Shown here one piece after another: positions 1-9,594 of a DNA stretch of 37,591 nucleotides (position 1 is its first letter; every line of letters begins with the position of its first letter). The position numbers were made by a program, and so were the translations under genes. Under the pieces are notes generated by a model. It saw nothing but the letters and a program-made list of their open reading frames with translations, was not told the DNA's origin and did no database searches. The DNA lies in NCBI GenBank assembly GCA_963169045.1, contig CAUJDF010000100.1, positions 1-37,591 of the forward strand. The letters are read 5' to 3'. Origin of the DNA: Myxococcota bacterium (GTDB lineage Bacteria > Myxococcota_A > Bradymonadia > UBA7976 > UBA1532).

Positions 1-180
1 CGCACGCCGGGGCGCCCGCGCAGGCCGGATCGCCGCAGTCCGCCGGCTCCGGGCATCCCGCGCACGCCGGGGCGCCCGCGCAGGCCGGATCGCCGCAGTC
101 CGCCGGCTCCGGGCATCCCGCGCATGCCGGGGCGCCCGCGCAGGCCGGATCGCCGCAGTCCGCCGGCTCCGGGCATCCCG
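1..180 (-). repeat. 60-bp tandem repeat, at least three copies
   Basis: Copies at 1-60 and 61-120 are identical. The copy at 121-180 differs at one base (T for C at 125), which is silent in the lipoprotein frame. A fourth, strongly diverged unit lies at 181-240. Each unit equals 20 codons and holds four Cys. The array continues past the left edge, so the copy number is unknown. Confidence 0.95.
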
Positions 181-796
181 CGCACGCCGGCTCCCCCGCG
201 CAGTCCGGGTCCGCGCAGTCGGCGCGGCCGTCGCAGTCCTCGTCGCCGCCGCCGCGGCAGGACTCCGCGGCGGGCAGCATCGCGCCCTCGCACGCCCCGA
301 GCACGCCGTCGTCGCAGGCGCGCACGCCCGCCGCGCAGCCGCCGACGCCCACGGTGCCCGGCGGCCCGCCGTAGCAGCGCCGCGCCTCGAGCGACGGGCA
401 CGGACGCCCCGCGCAGGCCTCGGACGACCCGCTGGGGTCGGCGGTCTCGGGGCACGGGTCGCACGCGTCCCCCACCCCATCGCCGTCGCCGTCGCGCTGG
501 TCGGCGTCGGCCACCGCGGCGCACGTGTCGCAGGCGTCGCCCACTCCGTCGTCGTCGCCGTCCCGCTGGTCGTGGTTGGCGACGTCGCGGCAGTTGTCGC
601 GTCCGTCCGGGACACCGTCGTCGTCGCCGTCGGCGTCCGCGTCGGCGTCGGCGCCATCGCCCGGCGTGCCGCCGTCGCGGCCCGACGCGCCGCCGTCGAG
701 CGCCACCGGGCGCGGACGCCCGCCGCTGTCGTCACCGCACCCCACGAGCCACGCCGCCATCGCGAGCGCGACGAATCCGACCGGGCACAAACGCAC
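1..796 (-). CDS. Cys-rich lipoprotein with TSP3-like and 20-residue repeats (3' end outside window)
   Basis: Partial gene running off the left edge; no stop is reached. The GTG start at 796 is set by a strong ribosome site (GGGGGGAGG, four to five bases upstream) and begins a lipoprotein signal peptide with lipobox LVGC (Cys20). An Asp/Gly-rich linker follows, then three Ca-binding thrombospondin-type-3-like stretches of the form D-x-D-x-D-G-V-x-D (around residues 55-120). A Cys-rich part comes next with a MopE-like motif ([11 protein letters not shown]), and then tandem 20-residue units [20 protein letters not shown] with four Cys each. The protein is probably a surface or outer-membrane-anchored structural or adhesive protein, stabilised by calcium and disulfides. 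The exact role is unknown. Reading direction is supported by the lipobox, the repeats staying in frame, and the ribosome site. Confidence 0.85.
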   Translation of the reverse strand, partial: MRLCPVGFVALAMAAWLVGCGDDSGGRPRPVALDGGASGRDGGTPGDGADADADADGDDDGVPDGRDNCRDVANHDQRDGDDDGVGDACDTCAAVADADQRDGDGDGVGDACDPCPETADPSGSSEACAGRPCPSLEARRCYGGPPGTVGVGGCAAGVRACDDGVLGACEGAMLPAAESCRGGGDEDCDGRADCADPDCAGEPACAGCPEPADCGDPACAGAPACAGCPEPADCGDPACAGAPACAGCPEPADCGDPACAGAPAC

Positions 797-809
797 GTCG
801 CCTCCCCCC
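797..809 (-). promoter_or_regulatory. Ribosome binding site deciding the GTG start at 796
   Basis: On the minus strand, AGGGGGGAGG (801-810) sits four bases before GTG at 796-794. It fixes this GTG as the start and puts the lipobox 20 residues in. Confidence 0.7.
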
Positions 810-882
810 TCGTCGCCGGCGGCCCGATGATGCCGCCGCGACGGCCACGATGTCACCCCGCGCGCCCGTCGGTTCGGGGGAG

Positions 883-1293
883 TCAGGCGTCGGTGTCGCC
901 CGGCGGGTGCTCGGCGAACCACGCCGCGATCGCGGGCATCGCCGGCTCGAAGGCGCCGGGGATCGACAGGTTGAGGACGCCGGCGCGCACGTCGCCGCGG
1001 TTCTCGAAGTCGTGCGTGACGCCGCCGGGGACGAGCACGAAGGCGCCGCGCGACGCGTGCGTCCAGGTGTCGCCGACGCGGATGCTCATCGTGCCCTCGA
1101 GCACGTAGAAGACGTCGTGCGCGTGGGCGCCGGGGCCGCGTGTGCGCGGCTCGAGCCACCACTCCGAGATCGAGTAGCGCGACGCCGTCTCGTCGCCGTC
1201 GGCCTTGAAGACGGCGCGGATGCGCCCCATCGGATAGTCGCGCCCCTCGCCGGGACCCAGGATGACCGCCTCGCGCCCGCGTTCTTCGCTCAT
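883..1293 (-). CDS. Cupin-domain protein
   Basis: 136 residues, the usual size for a single-domain cupin. Cupin motif 1 is [13 protein letters not shown] (about residues 55-67) with His57 and His59; an Asp (60) stands where many members have the metal-binding Glu. Motif 2 is [10 protein letters not shown] (89-98) with His94. Together these residues should bind one divalent metal inside a beta-barrel. It has no signal peptide, so it is cytoplasmic. Small cupins of this type can be isomerases, dioxygenases or ligand sensors, and the sequence does not say which. It is transcribed divergently from the MFS transporter at 1413, so the two may share a control region (1294-1412), but this is only an inference. 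ATG start; no clear ribosome site is visible. Confidence 0.85.
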   Translation of the reverse strand: MSEERGREAVILGPGEGRDYPMGRIRAVFKADGDETASRYSISEWWLEPRTRGPGAHAHDVFYVLEGTMSIRVGDTWTHASRGAFVLVPGGVTHDFENRGDVRAGVLNLSIPGAFEPAMPAIAAWFAEHPPGDTDA

Positions 1294-1412
1294 GCCGGGA
1301 GGGTGGCCCGGACTCGCCCTTCGGGTAAAGCCCCAGTCGCGGCGGGCCCGCCTCCGCCGAACGGCGTAGGCCGCGTCTTGCTCCGCGCCGGCGCGGGTGG
1401 CAGGGTTGCCCG

Positions 1413-2639
1413 ATGAAGACGCCGCTGAGCGGCTACCAGAAACGCCTCTTCGCCTTCCTGGGCGTCGCCACCTTCTTCGAGGGCTACGACTTCCTCGCCC
1501 TCGCCCAGGTGCTGCCCAACCTGCGCGCCGACCTCGGGCTCTCGAAGTTCGGCGCCGGCCTGCTCTTCGCGTTCGTGAACGCCGGCACCGTCGCCGCCTT
1601 CTTCCTGGTGCGCCGCGCCGACCACATCGGTCGCCGCCGGGTGCTGACCATCACCGTCGCCGGGTACGCGCTGTTCACGTTCCTGACGGGCCTCGCGCCG
1701 GACGTGTACACGTTCGGCCTGTGTCAGTTCTTCGCGCGCGTCTTCCTGATCGGCGAGTGGGCCATCAGCATGGTGTACGCCGCCGAGGAGTTCCCCGCCG
1801 AACGCCGGGGCATGGTGATCGGGGTGCTCCAGGCGTTCTCGAGCCTGGGCGCGATCGTCTGCGCGGGCGTGGCGCCGCTCCTGCTCGGCACCGAGCACGG
1901 CTGGCGATCGGTGTACTTCGTGGGCGTCGTGCCGCTCGTGCTGCTGGCCTTCGCGCGCCGCAACCTCCAGGAGACGCGCCGCTTCGCCGCGCAGGCCGCC
2001 GCCACCGCGCCGCCGCCCCTCGGCCGCATCCTGCGCACGCCCCACCGGCGCCGCGTCCTCCAGCTCGGCCTCATCTGGTTCGCGACCTACGCCTGCTCGA
2101 ACACCGCCGTGTCCTTCTGGAAGGAGTTCGCCGTCGAGGACCGCGGCTTCACCGACGGCGAGGTCGCGCTGTCGCTCACGATCGCGGCGCTCGTCTCGAT
2201 GCCGCTCGTCTTCCTCGCCGGCAAGCTCCTCGACGTCATCGGTCGCCGCCGCGGCGCCGTCGTCACCTTCACCGCCACCGCCGCCGGCGTGGTGCTCGCC
2301 TTCGGCCTGCGTGACCGCTGGGCGCTCACCGCCGCCCTCACCGTCGCGATCTTCGGCGTGAGCGCCGTGCTGCCGGTGCTCAACGCGTACACGGCCGAGC
2401 TGTTCCCCACCGACCTGCGCGGCGACGCCTTTGCCTGGGCCAACAACCTCATCGGCCGCGTCGGCTACGTGCTCGCCCCCATCCCCGTCGGCGCCGCCGC
2501 GGAGACCTGGGGCTGGGGCCCGGCCATCCAGCCCACCGCCGGCTGTCTGTTGATCGCGCTCGCGCTCATCTTGTGGCTGCTGCCCGAGACCAATCAGAAG
2601 GAGCTCGAGGAGACCGCCGCCCTCGACTCGACGAACTGA
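1413..2639 (+). CDS. MFS transporter (sugar-porter / aromatic-acid type)
   Basis: 408-residue integral inner-membrane protein with about twelve hydrophobic segments. Near the N-terminus FFEGYDF (about residues 21-27) matches the conserved Asp-containing TM1 motif of AAHS/SHS-type porters. The loop after TM2 has [10 protein letters not shown] (69-78), a variant of the major-facilitator motif with D-x-x-G-R-R. The C-terminus [11 protein letters not shown] resembles the PET motif closing sugar porters. It is likely a proton-coupled importer of a small organic acid or sugar; the substrate is not readable from sequence. ATG start with AGGG seven bases upstream. It is divergent from the cupin gene and convergent with the large kinase gene at 2716. 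Confidence 0.9.
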   Translation: MKTPLSGYQKRLFAFLGVATFFEGYDFLALAQVLPNLRADLGLSKFGAGLLFAFVNAGTVAAFFLVRRADHIGRRRVLTITVAGYALFTFLTGLAPDVYTFGLCQFFARVFLIGEWAISMVYAAEEFPAERRGMVIGVLQAFSSLGAIVCAGVAPLLLGTEHGWRSVYFVGVVPLVLLAFARRNLQETRRFAAQAAATAPPPLGRILRTPHRRRVLQLGLIWFATYACSNTAVSFWKEFAVEDRGFTDGEVALSLTIAALVSMPLVFLAGKLLDVIGRRRGAVVTFTATAAGVVLAFGLRDRWALTAALTVAIFGVSAVLPVLNAYTAELFPTDLRGDAFAWANNLIGRVGYVLAPIPVGAAAETWGWGPAIQPTAGCLLIALALILWLLPETNQKELEETAALDSTN

Positions 2640-2646
2640 CGGCCGA

Positions 2647-2700
2647 GGCCGGTCGGTCCGCCTCGCCTGGCGGGCCGCGCGGCGTTCGTGCCGACCGGCC
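2647..2700. terminator. Candidate bidirectional terminator between convergent genes
   Basis: A perfect 10-bp inverted repeat, GGCCGGTCGG at 2647-2656 and CCGACCGGCC at 2691-2700, encloses a 34-base loop that itself holds a 5-bp stem (2658-2662 with 2669-2673). It fills the 76-bp gap between the ends of two convergent genes. There is no T tract, so a classical intrinsic terminator is uncertain. Confidence 0.4.
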
Positions 2701-2715
2701 GGCGACGCCCGCCGG

Positions 2716-5700
2716 TCAGGCCCTCACGAAGGGGGCGCGTGCCGATGCGTCGCCCGCGGCGACCGCCGTCGGCAGCGTGAACGCGAAGCGCGTCCCCTCC
2801 TCGCGCGTCGAGGTCGCCCACACGCAGCCGCCGAGGTGGCGCACGCACTCGTCGACGAGGAAGAGGCCTAGGCCGGTGGACTTGTGGCCGCCGGCGCCCT
2901 GGTCGCCGCGCGCGTAGGGCTTGAAGAGCCGTCCCAGCACGGCGTCGGGGATGGGCGCGCCGCCGTTGCGGATCCCGACCTCGAGGTAGCGGCAGTCGCC
3001 CGCCGGCCGTACGGGCTTCAGCTTGCGGAAGTGGCACTCGGCGGCGCCGCGGGGCCGCACGCGGGCGCCCTGCGGCCCGGCGTCGTCGCGCAGCGCGAAC
3101 GAGACCTCGATCACGCTCCCCGCGGGCGCGTGCTTGACCGCGTTGAACAGCAGGTTGTCGAGCACCAGCAGCAGGTGCTCCTCGATGGTGGGGACGAGCG
3201 CCGCCCCGGCCGGTCCGATGGCGATCTCGAGGCGACGGGCGGCGGTGAGCGCGCGCATGCCGGCGGCGTGCCCGCGGATGAGCGCGGCCACGTCCACCGG
3301 GGCCGGATCGGGCGCGGCGACGCCGGCGTCGATGCGCGCGAGCTCGAGCGTCCCGTCGATCATCTGCAGCATGCGGCGGCCGCTCGCGGTCAGATCGCGA
3401 CCGATGTCGACCACCTCGTCGAGCGGCATGCCATCCATCTGAAGCAGCTCGCCGTTGCTCACGATCACGCTGAGCGGCGAGCGGAAGTCGTGGACGGCGG
3501 TGGCGAGCAGCGACGAGCGGTAGCGCTGCTCCTCGAACAGGCGCGCGTTCTCCACGGCCATGCCGACCAGGCGGGCCACGGCGGCGAGCAGGTCGAGCTC
3601 CTCCTCGACGCGGCGCACCGGGCGACGGCTGTCGACGTAGAGGACGCCGTCGACGCGGCCCTGTACGAGCACCGGGACGCCGATCAGCGTGCGCAGGCCC
3701 AGCACGCGCACGCTGCGCCGCCCGCCGAAGTCCGCGTCGCCGAGCGCGTCCTGGACGAGCACCGGCTCGCCGCGGCCGCGCACGTCGTCGAGCAGGCCGT
3801 GGCTCACGGGCAGCGGGTGGCCGGGGCCGTCCCATTCGAGGCCGTGCACGACCGCGCGCTCCACGCGGCCGCCGCGGTCGTAGAGCGCGAACAGCCCGCG
3901 ATCGGCGCCGAGCAGCTCGACGACCCGCGCGAGGACGGTCGGGAGCAGCGACTCGAGCTCGAGCGTCGAACCGAACCGGAGCGCCAGATCCAGAAGGATG
4001 TCGCCACGTTGCGCGCGACGGTCGGCGCGCGCCTCGCGTCGTTCGAGGTCCGCGGCGAAGCGGGTCACGCGCTCGAGATCGGCGCGGGCGCCGAGGCGCT
4101 CGAACGTCGCGCGAGCATCGGCGCACACGCGCGCCGCCTCGCGGCCGCGGCCGGCGAGCAGCTCGGCGCGCGCGACGGCCTCCCGCCCGAGCGCGGCCTC
4201 GTACGGCGAGCCCTGGGCCTCGAAGCGCGCGAGCGCGTCGCGCGCCATGTCCGTGGCCGCCGCCGCCTCGCCCGCGGCGACCAGGCACGCGGCGAGGACG
4301 CGTCGGACGTGAGCGGCCTCGGCGGGGACCTCGTCCAGCCGCGGATCGGCGAGCAGCGCCTCGAGCAGCGCCCGCGCGGTCGCCGTCGCCCCGCGCGCGA
4401 GGTGGAGCTCGGCACGGCGGCGCTCGACCTCCAGGCGGTCGTGACGGGCCGTGAGCGCGTCCAGCTCTTCCGCGGCGCGGTCGAGCGCGGCGAGGCCGGC
4501 GTCGGTCTCCCCCGCGGCGGCGAGCGCCTCGCCCAGGTTGGCGCGCGCGACGGGCACGATGCGCTGGTATCCCGCGCGCTCCGCGTCGTCCACGCACCGC
4601 CGGAACAGCTCCGCCGCGCGGCGCGCCCCGCCGAGGCGCAACGTCAGAAAACCGAGGTTGTTCGTGGCGTTGCACATCTCGACCGGATCGCCGGTGCGGG
4701 CGCACAGCAGCCGGTACTCCGCCCAGGCGCGCTCCGCGTCGGGCCACTCCCCGCGGCCGTAGCGCACGAGACCGAGGTTGTTGAGGCTGCGCGCGAGCTC
4801 CGGCGTGCGGCCGAGCTGCCGGTTCGTCGCCACCGCCTCCCCGAGGGCTTCGGCCGCCTCGTCGTGGCGCGATCGATAGAAGAGGGCCGCGCCGACCGAG
4901 CGCAGCAGGTCGGCGCGCGTCGCGGCGTCGTCGCCGACGAGCGCGAGGCCCGCGCGCGCCACCGCCTCGGCCGCCTCCAGCTCGCCGCGCTGCCAGGTGC
5001 ACGTCGCGACGACATGGCACGCGGCGGCGCGGATCCGCGGCGGGAGATCCGCGTCGTCGCGCAGCGTGGAGGCCAGCGTGAGGGCACCGGCGGCGTCGCC
5101 GGTCCAGAGCCGCGCCCGGGCCAGCTCGAGCCGGGTGTCCGGCGTCTGGGCCCGCGCCTCGAGCAGCGCGCGGGCGGTCGCGTGGTCGCCGGCGCGCACC
5201 AGCAGCGCGCCGAGCTCGAGGACGAGCCGCGGATCGTCGCGCTCGCACAGCGCCGCCTCGAGGGCGGTGCGCGCCGCCGCCGTCTCTCCGCGGGCCATCC
5301 GGACGCGGGCGCGGACGATCGACCAGGGGACGGTGTCGTCGCCGTCGGCCGGCCGGCGCGCCTCGATCAGCGCGAGCGCGCGGGCGCCGGCGCCCGCGCC
5401 GAGCATCGCCTCCGCCGCCCCGAGCACGTCCGCCGGCGGGCACGGCGCGCCGGCGTGGACGAGGTGCCAGACGCGCTCCAAGGCCGCGACGGAGGCGTCG
5501 TACAGGCCGTCCGCCCGCGCGGCGGCGGCCGCGTGCAGATGGCGTCGTTCCTCCGCGTCGAGGTCGAGCGGGCGGCAGGCCTGCCAGCGACGACCGGCGA
5601 CGCGCCGCGCGAGGCCGCGCTTCGCGAGCCCCTCGAGCGCGCGGCGGGTGGCGGGCGACGACAGGCCCGCGAGCGCGGCGACGTCGCCGAGGCGGACGGG

Positions 5701-7308
5701 ACGCGACACGACCGAGAGCGCGGCCAGCGCGGCCCGCTCCGCGGGATCGGCGACCGCCACGAAGGCCTCGGCGAGCTCCGTCGCGAGGGCCGCGCGGTCG
5801 GCCGCGAGGCGGCTGTGATCGAGCGTCCAGCGATCGGGCAGCCGGACGAGCACACCCCGCGTCGAGAGCGCCTCGAGGACGCGCACCAGGGCCCCGGGCG
5901 TCGTCACGTCGACGGCGTCGAGCAGCGCGGCGATCGCCTCGGTGCCGTCCGCGTCGTCATGGAACGCCAGGCGCTCGGCGAGGACCGCGCGGCGCGCGGC
6001 GGCGTCCAGCGGCGGCAGGGCCGACGCGCCGGGGAGCGCCTCGTCGGTCAGCAGCAGGCCGCCCACGGGCGCGGCGCGCGCCGCCGTCCGCAGGGCCTCT
6101 GCCAGGGCCACGCAGGCCACCGCGTCGCCGCCCGAGGCGTCGACGACGACGCAGTGCGGGCCGGCTTCGGCGAGGCCGGCGAGCGCGTCGGCGAGCGCGG
6201 CGACGGGATCGCCGGCGCGCGCGCGGCCCAGCGCGGCGAGGGCCGCCTCGACGGTGGCCGCCTCGATGACGAGGGGGACGACGTCGCGGGCCGAGGCGAC
6301 GGCGGCCGCGTGCCGGGCGAGCGTGGTGCGGCCGGCGCCGCGCGACCCCCCGACGACGACGAGCTCGCCGCGTCCGCCCGCCACGGCGGCGATCATCGCG
6401 CCGACGGCCGCGCGGGCGTCCTCGCGGGCCGCGAGGCCGTCGCGCCAGAGGAGCGCGCGCCCGACGCCCGCGAGCTCCGCCGCCGGGTCGTCGCCGGCGA
6501 TCTCGGCGAGCCGTTCGAGGACCGCCTCCGCCGCCGCGGGGCGCGCGCCCGGGCGCTTGGCGAGCAGCGCCGCGAGCAGCTCGGCGAGCCGGGGGTCGAG
6601 CGCGTCGGAGAAGGTCGGCTCCTCGTAGAGGTGCGCGTGCGTCCGGCGATCGAGCGGCCGCTCGGCGAACGGCGGCGCGCCGAGCAGGACCGTGTGCAGG
6701 ACGCAGCCGAGCGCGTACAGGTCCGCGGCGCGATCGGGGGCCGCGCCGCGCAGGACCTCGGGCGCCATGTAATCGGGCGTGCCGCCGGCCTCGGCGGCGC
6801 CCCCGAGGTCGACGAGCCGCGGCGTGGGCGGCTCGCCGGCGTCGAGGAGCACGTTGTTCGGGGACAGATCGCCGTGGACCGCGCCGCTGCCGTGGAGGAC
6901 GGCGAGCGCGCGGGCGATGCCGCGCGCGACGACGAGGCGGTGGCGCGTCGCGAGCGGCGGCACCTCGTCGAGCGGCACGCCGGCCACCCGCTCGAGCACC
7001 AACGCGATCCGCCCGTCGGCGGTGCGGGTCAGCGCCTCGGTGCCGATCAGGTTCCGGTGCGCGAGGCCCGCCGACTGCGCGTACTGCCGCGCCAGGGCGG
7101 CGTCCATCTCCGGACCGCGCGAGACCTTCACGGCGACCGGGCGCCCGTTCTTCAGCGCGCGGGCGGCATAGACGACGGCGGTCCGACCGGCGCCGAGCTG
7201 GAGGTCGAGGCGGTAGCCGGCCACCTGCGGTGGCGGCGCGGATCGGGGTGGGTGCGGTGCGTTCACGCCCTTCGGGTTCGGACGCTCGGCCCGGGTGACT
7301 TGAGACAC
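2716..7308 (-). CDS. Multidomain hybrid kinase: Ser/Thr kinase, ATPase, TPR, GAF, histidine kinase
   Basis: 1530-residue cytoplasmic signalling protein. Residues 30-270 form a Hanks-type kinase domain with Gly-loop LGAGRTAVVY, Lys61 (VAVKV), catalytic loop HGDLSPNN (Asp147, Asn152), DLG (Asp167) in place of DFG, and the GTPDYMAPE segment. Residues 310-560 are an AAA/STAND-like ATPase whose Walker A reads GGSRGAGRTT, with Arg327 in place of Lys. Residues about 570-1080 are helical TPR-like repeats. A GAF domain follows (about 1090-1260), then an H-box VHDFRSPL with His1273 and an ATPase domain with N-box Asn1389, G1-like NGG and the GLGL box. This order matches the 'multi-sensor' kinases known from myxobacteria and cyanobacteria. 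No receiver or HPt partner is encoded nearby. The GTG start at 7308 lacks a good ribosome site, so the start may shift slightly. Confidence 0.92.
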   Translation of the reverse strand: MSQVTRAERPNPKGVNAPHPPRSAPPPQVAGYRLDLQLGAGRTAVVYAARALKNGRPVAVKVSRGPEMDAALARQYAQSAGLAHRNLIGTEALTRTADGRIALVLERVAGVPLDEVPPLATRHRLVVARGIARALAVLHGSGAVHGDLSPNNVLLDAGEPPTPRLVDLGGAAEAGGTPDYMAPEVLRGAAPDRAADLYALGCVLHTVLLGAPPFAERPLDRRTHAHLYEEPTFSDALDPRLAELLAALLAKRPGARPAAAEAVLERLAEIAGDDPAAELAGVGRALLWRDGLAAREDARAAVGAMIAAVAGGRGELVVVGGSRGAGRTTLARHAAAVASARDVVPLVIEAATVEAALAALGRARAGDPVAALADALAGLAEAGPHCVVVDASGGDAVACVALAEALRTAARAAPVGGLLLTDEALPGASALPPLDAAARRAVLAERLAFHDDADGTEAIAALLDAVDVTTPGALVRVLEALSTRGVLVRLPDRWTLDHSRLAADRAALATELAEAFVAVADPAERAALAALSVVSRPVRLGDVAALAGLSSPATRRALEGLAKRGLARRVAGRRWQACRPLDLDAEERRHLHAAAAARADGLYDASVAALERVWHLVHAGAPCPPADVLGAAEAMLGAGAGARALALIEARRPADGDDTVPWSIVRARVRMARGETAAARTALEAALCERDDPRLVLELGALLVRAGDHATARALLEARAQTPDTRLELARARLWTGDAAGALTLASTLRDDADLPPRIRAAACHVVATCTWQRGELEAAEAVARAGLALVGDDAATRADLLRSVGAALFYRSRHDEAAEALGEAVATNRQLGRTPELARSLNNLGLVRYGRGEWPDAERAWAEYRLLCARTGDPVEMCNATNNLGFLTLRLGGARRAAELFRRCVDDAERAGYQRIVPVARANLGEALAAAGETDAGLAALDRAAEELDALTARHDRLEVERRRAELHLARGATATARALLEALLADPRLDEVPAEAAHVRRVLAACLVAAGEAAAATDMARDALARFEAQGSPYEAALGREAVARAELLAGRGREAARVCADARATFERLGARADLERVTRFAADLERREARADRRAQRGDILLDLALRFGSTLELESLLPTVLARVVELLGADRGLFALYDRGGRVERAVVHGLEWDGPGHPLPVSHGLLDDVRGRGEPVLVQDALGDADFGGRRSVRVLGLRTLIGVPVLVQGRVDGVLYVDSRRPVRRVEEELDLLAAVARLVGMAVENARLFEEQRYRSSLLATAVHDFRSPLSVIVSNGELLQMDGMPLDEVVDIGRDLTASGRRMLQMIDGTLELARIDAGVAAPDPAPVDVAALIRGHAAGMRALTAARRLEIAIGPAGAALVPTIEEHLLLVLDNLLFNAVKHAPAGSVIEVSFALRDDAGPQGARVRPRGAAECHFRKLKPVRPAGDCRYLEVGIRNGGAPIPDAVLGRLFKPYARGDQGAGGHKSTGLGLFLVDECVRHLGGCVWATSTREEGTRFAFTLPTAVAAGDASARAPFVRA

Positions 7309-7384
7309 GTTCGCCGCGAGGGCTCAGGCGAGCCGCGCAAAAACTCGAAGCAAACGAAGATTCTGGAGTGGGGGAGGGACGAGA

Positions 7385-9502
7385 ATGCGGACGTTTGTCG
7401 CCACCGCGGTGTTCGCGGTCGCCTTCGCCGGGGCGCCGCCCGCCGAGGCGGGGCTGCTCGGAGGCGGCGTCGAGGTGTTGGACGACGGTCGCGAGGTGCG
7501 CGCCGGCGAGGTGCTGCTCGTGCCGCCGCGGCCGCTGGCGGGCCTCTTCGACCTGCTCGGGCTGGTCAACGGCCTCGGGCTCGGGCTGGTCGAGTGGTCG
7601 CCCGAGCTGGGCGCGGCGCGTGTCCGACTGCCGCTCGGCGAGACGGTGACCGCCGCGCTGGCCCGGCTCAACGGGCGCAACGATCGGACGCGCGCCTATC
7701 CCAACGCGGTCGCCTTCGGCAGCGCGCTGGCCTGGCGCGCCGACGGCGCCCTCGATCCGACGGCGGGCGGCGCCGATCCCGACGGCGCGGCGCTCATCGA
7801 CCTCGCCGATGCCTGGCGCCTCCGGCCGAACGCGAACGGCGCCTGGCTCGCCGTCCTCGACACCGGTGTCGCATACGAGAGCTACGGCTTCACGTACGCG
7901 CGCCTGCCGGTCTATCCCAACATCGCGTTCGGCGCCGCGTACGACTTCGTCGACGGCGACAGCCACGCCAACGACCCGCACCAGCACGGGACCCACATCA
8001 CGTCGATCGCCACCGCCGTGGCCGGACGGCGTGTCGGCGTGATGCCGGTGCGCGTGCTCGACGCATCGGCGGTCGGCGACGAGTACTCGGTGGCGAAGGG
8101 TCTGATGCACGCGGCGGCGAGCGGCGCCGACGTCGTCAATCTCAGCCTCACCTTCGGTCCGCACTACCAGCCGAGCGAGGTGATGATCCGGGCGGTGCAG
8201 AGCGCCATCGACGCCGACGCGGTGCTCGTGGCGGCGGCCGGCAACGACGGCGCGCCGGCGGTCGGCTACCCGGCCGCCCTCCCCGAGTTCCTCGCCGTCG
8301 GCGCGGTCGACCGGGCCGGCGCCGTCGCCGCCTACTCCAACCGCGGCGCCGCGCTCGACCTCGTGGCGCCGGGCGGCGGCGAGGCCGAGTCCACCGCGGG
8401 CGTCCGCGCGGCGACGTTCGCGCCCAACCGGCCGCGGAGCTTCGACGCGCACCGCCTGTCGGGCACGTCCGCCGCCGCCGCGTGGGTCTCCGGCGTGGCG
8501 GCCCTCGCCCGGGCCCACGCGCCGGGTGTCCCCGCGGCCGACGTGGCGGCGGTGATCGCGGCGACGGCGCGCGACCGCGGCGCCGCCGGCTTCGACGAGG
8601 AGTCCGGGGCGGGCCTGCTCGCCGCCCGGGCGGCGCTCGAGGGCGTCCAGGCGCTGCGCGACGATCCGGGGGGCGCGCTCGCGGCCCGCATCAAGCCCGT
8701 GCCGACGATCGTCACCCCCGCGGTCTTCCTCGAGTCGGTCCCGACCGCGGTGGGGACGGGCGTCCGCGCCGTGGCGCTGCTCGAGCTCGTCGACGAGGTC
8801 GAGGCGCCCGTGGCCGGCGCGCGCCTCCGCGTCTCGTGGCTCGGCTCGGCCGTCGGCGGCGGGGGCTGCACCACCGACGCGTCGGGGCGTTGCCTCGCGG
8901 TCTCGCCGCTCTTCGGCCCGGTGAAGGCCGGCGACGGGCTGCTGTACGCCCTGCGCGTCGACCGCGCGCTGCTCGCCGACGGGCGCCAGTCGCGGCCGGC
9001 GCCGGGATACCAGGTGGACGCCGGGGGCGCCGCCGCGCTGCAGGCGTCCATCGACCCCGGCGCCCCGCCGTACCTCGTCGCGGCGCGCTACACCGGCGCC
9101 GCCCCCGGCGCGGGGAGCTACCTCGCGGGGCGCAGGCTCCTGCCGAGCTACATGACACGCGCGCTGGCCCACGAGCGCGTCGGCAGCTGCATGGTCTTCG
9201 CGTTCAACGAAGCGCTGCGGGCGCAGATGGACGCCAAGAGCGGCCTCCACGTCGTCGACGGGGGCATCGGCCTCGACTCGCTTGGCGGCGGAGAGCCGCT
9301 CTTCTGGGTGTCGGACCACGCGGCAGGCACCGGCCTGATGGCATCCGGTCGTGTCATCGGCCACCGCACGGCGGAGCAGTTCGGCGCGCGCAACGCTGCG
9401 CGCTTCGGGAACCGCTGGAGCGCCTTCGGCAGCGGCCTGATGGCATCCGGCTACTCGCCCTGGTTCCTCTTCTCGCTGTCCTTCAAGTTCGGACCGCGCT
9501 GA
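7385..9502 (+). CDS. Secreted subtilisin-like serine protease (S8 family)
   Basis: 705 residues. A signal peptide (about 1-22, ending AEA) is followed by a short pro-region, then the S8 catalytic domain: Asp159 in VLDTGV, His201 in HQHGTH, oxyanion Asn287 in AAGNDG and nucleophile Ser362 in LSGTSAAAA. All four key residues are present, so it is probably active outside the cytoplasm. The C-terminal ~270 residues are not recognised; they contain an Ig-like stretch with two Cys (GCTTDASGRC, about 497-506), as in carboxypeptidase-regulatory-like folds. The ATG start has GGGAGGG seven bases upstream. The gene stands alone: it is divergent from the hybrid kinase gene (76-bp gap) and 92 bp before the kinase operon. 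Confidence 0.93.
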   Translation: MRTFVATAVFAVAFAGAPPAEAGLLGGGVEVLDDGREVRAGEVLLVPPRPLAGLFDLLGLVNGLGLGLVEWSPELGAARVRLPLGETVTAALARLNGRNDRTRAYPNAVAFGSALAWRADGALDPTAGGADPDGAALIDLADAWRLRPNANGAWLAVLDTGVAYESYGFTYARLPVYPNIAFGAAYDFVDGDSHANDPHQHGTHITSIATAVAGRRVGVMPVRVLDASAVGDEYSVAKGLMHAAASGADVVNLSLTFGPHYQPSEVMIRAVQSAIDADAVLVAAAGNDGAPAVGYPAALPEFLAVGAVDRAGAVAAYSNRGAALDLVAPGGGEAESTAGVRAATFAPNRPRSFDAHRLSGTSAAAAWVSGVAALARAHAPGVPAADVAAVIAATARDRGAAGFDEESGAGLLAARAALEGVQALRDDPGGALAARIKPVPTIVTPAVFLESVPTAVGTGVRAVALLELVDEVEAPVAGARLRVSWLGSAVGGGGCTTDASGRCLAVSPLFGPVKAGDGLLYALRVDRALLADGRQSRPAPGYQVDAGGAAALQASIDPGAPPYLVAARYTGAAPGAGSYLAGRRLLPSYMTRALAHERVGSCMVFAFNEALRAQMDAKSGLHVVDGGIGLDSLGGGEPLFWVSDHAAGTGLMASGRVIGHRTAEQFGARNAARFGNRWSAFGSGLMASGYSPWFLFSLSFKFGPR
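9331..9450 (+). repeat. Pair of identical 18-base direct repeats inside the protease gene
   Basis: CGGCCTGATGGCATCCGG occurs at 9331-9348 and again at 9433-9450, 102 bp (34 codons) apart and in the same reading frame. Both encode GLMASG and both use the locally rare Ala codon GCA, which suggests duplication rather than convergence. Confidence 0.85.
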
Positions 9503-9594
9503 TCGCCCTCCGGCCCCCTCCTCGCGTGGCGCATCGTCGCGCCGCACGGCCGCCCGGTGGACGTCGCTCCGGACCCTGACGTAGGGTTCGGCTC

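Noticed and set aside
1-240. Repeat array considered as CRISPR
   Set aside because: Units are 60 bp and contiguous without unique spacers, and they stay in frame inside a lipoprotein gene.
124-1416. 430-codon plus-strand frame at the left end
   Set aside because: It is extremely Arg/Pro-rich and antisense to both the Cys-rich lipoprotein and the cupin, which have recognisable motifs.
2884-9579. Very long open frame (over 2200 codons) on the plus strand opposite the hybrid kinase gene
   Set aside because: It is antisense to a gene with clear kinase, GAF and histidine-kinase motifs, shows Arg/Ala/Gly-rich shadow composition and no domain, and arises from the extreme GC content.
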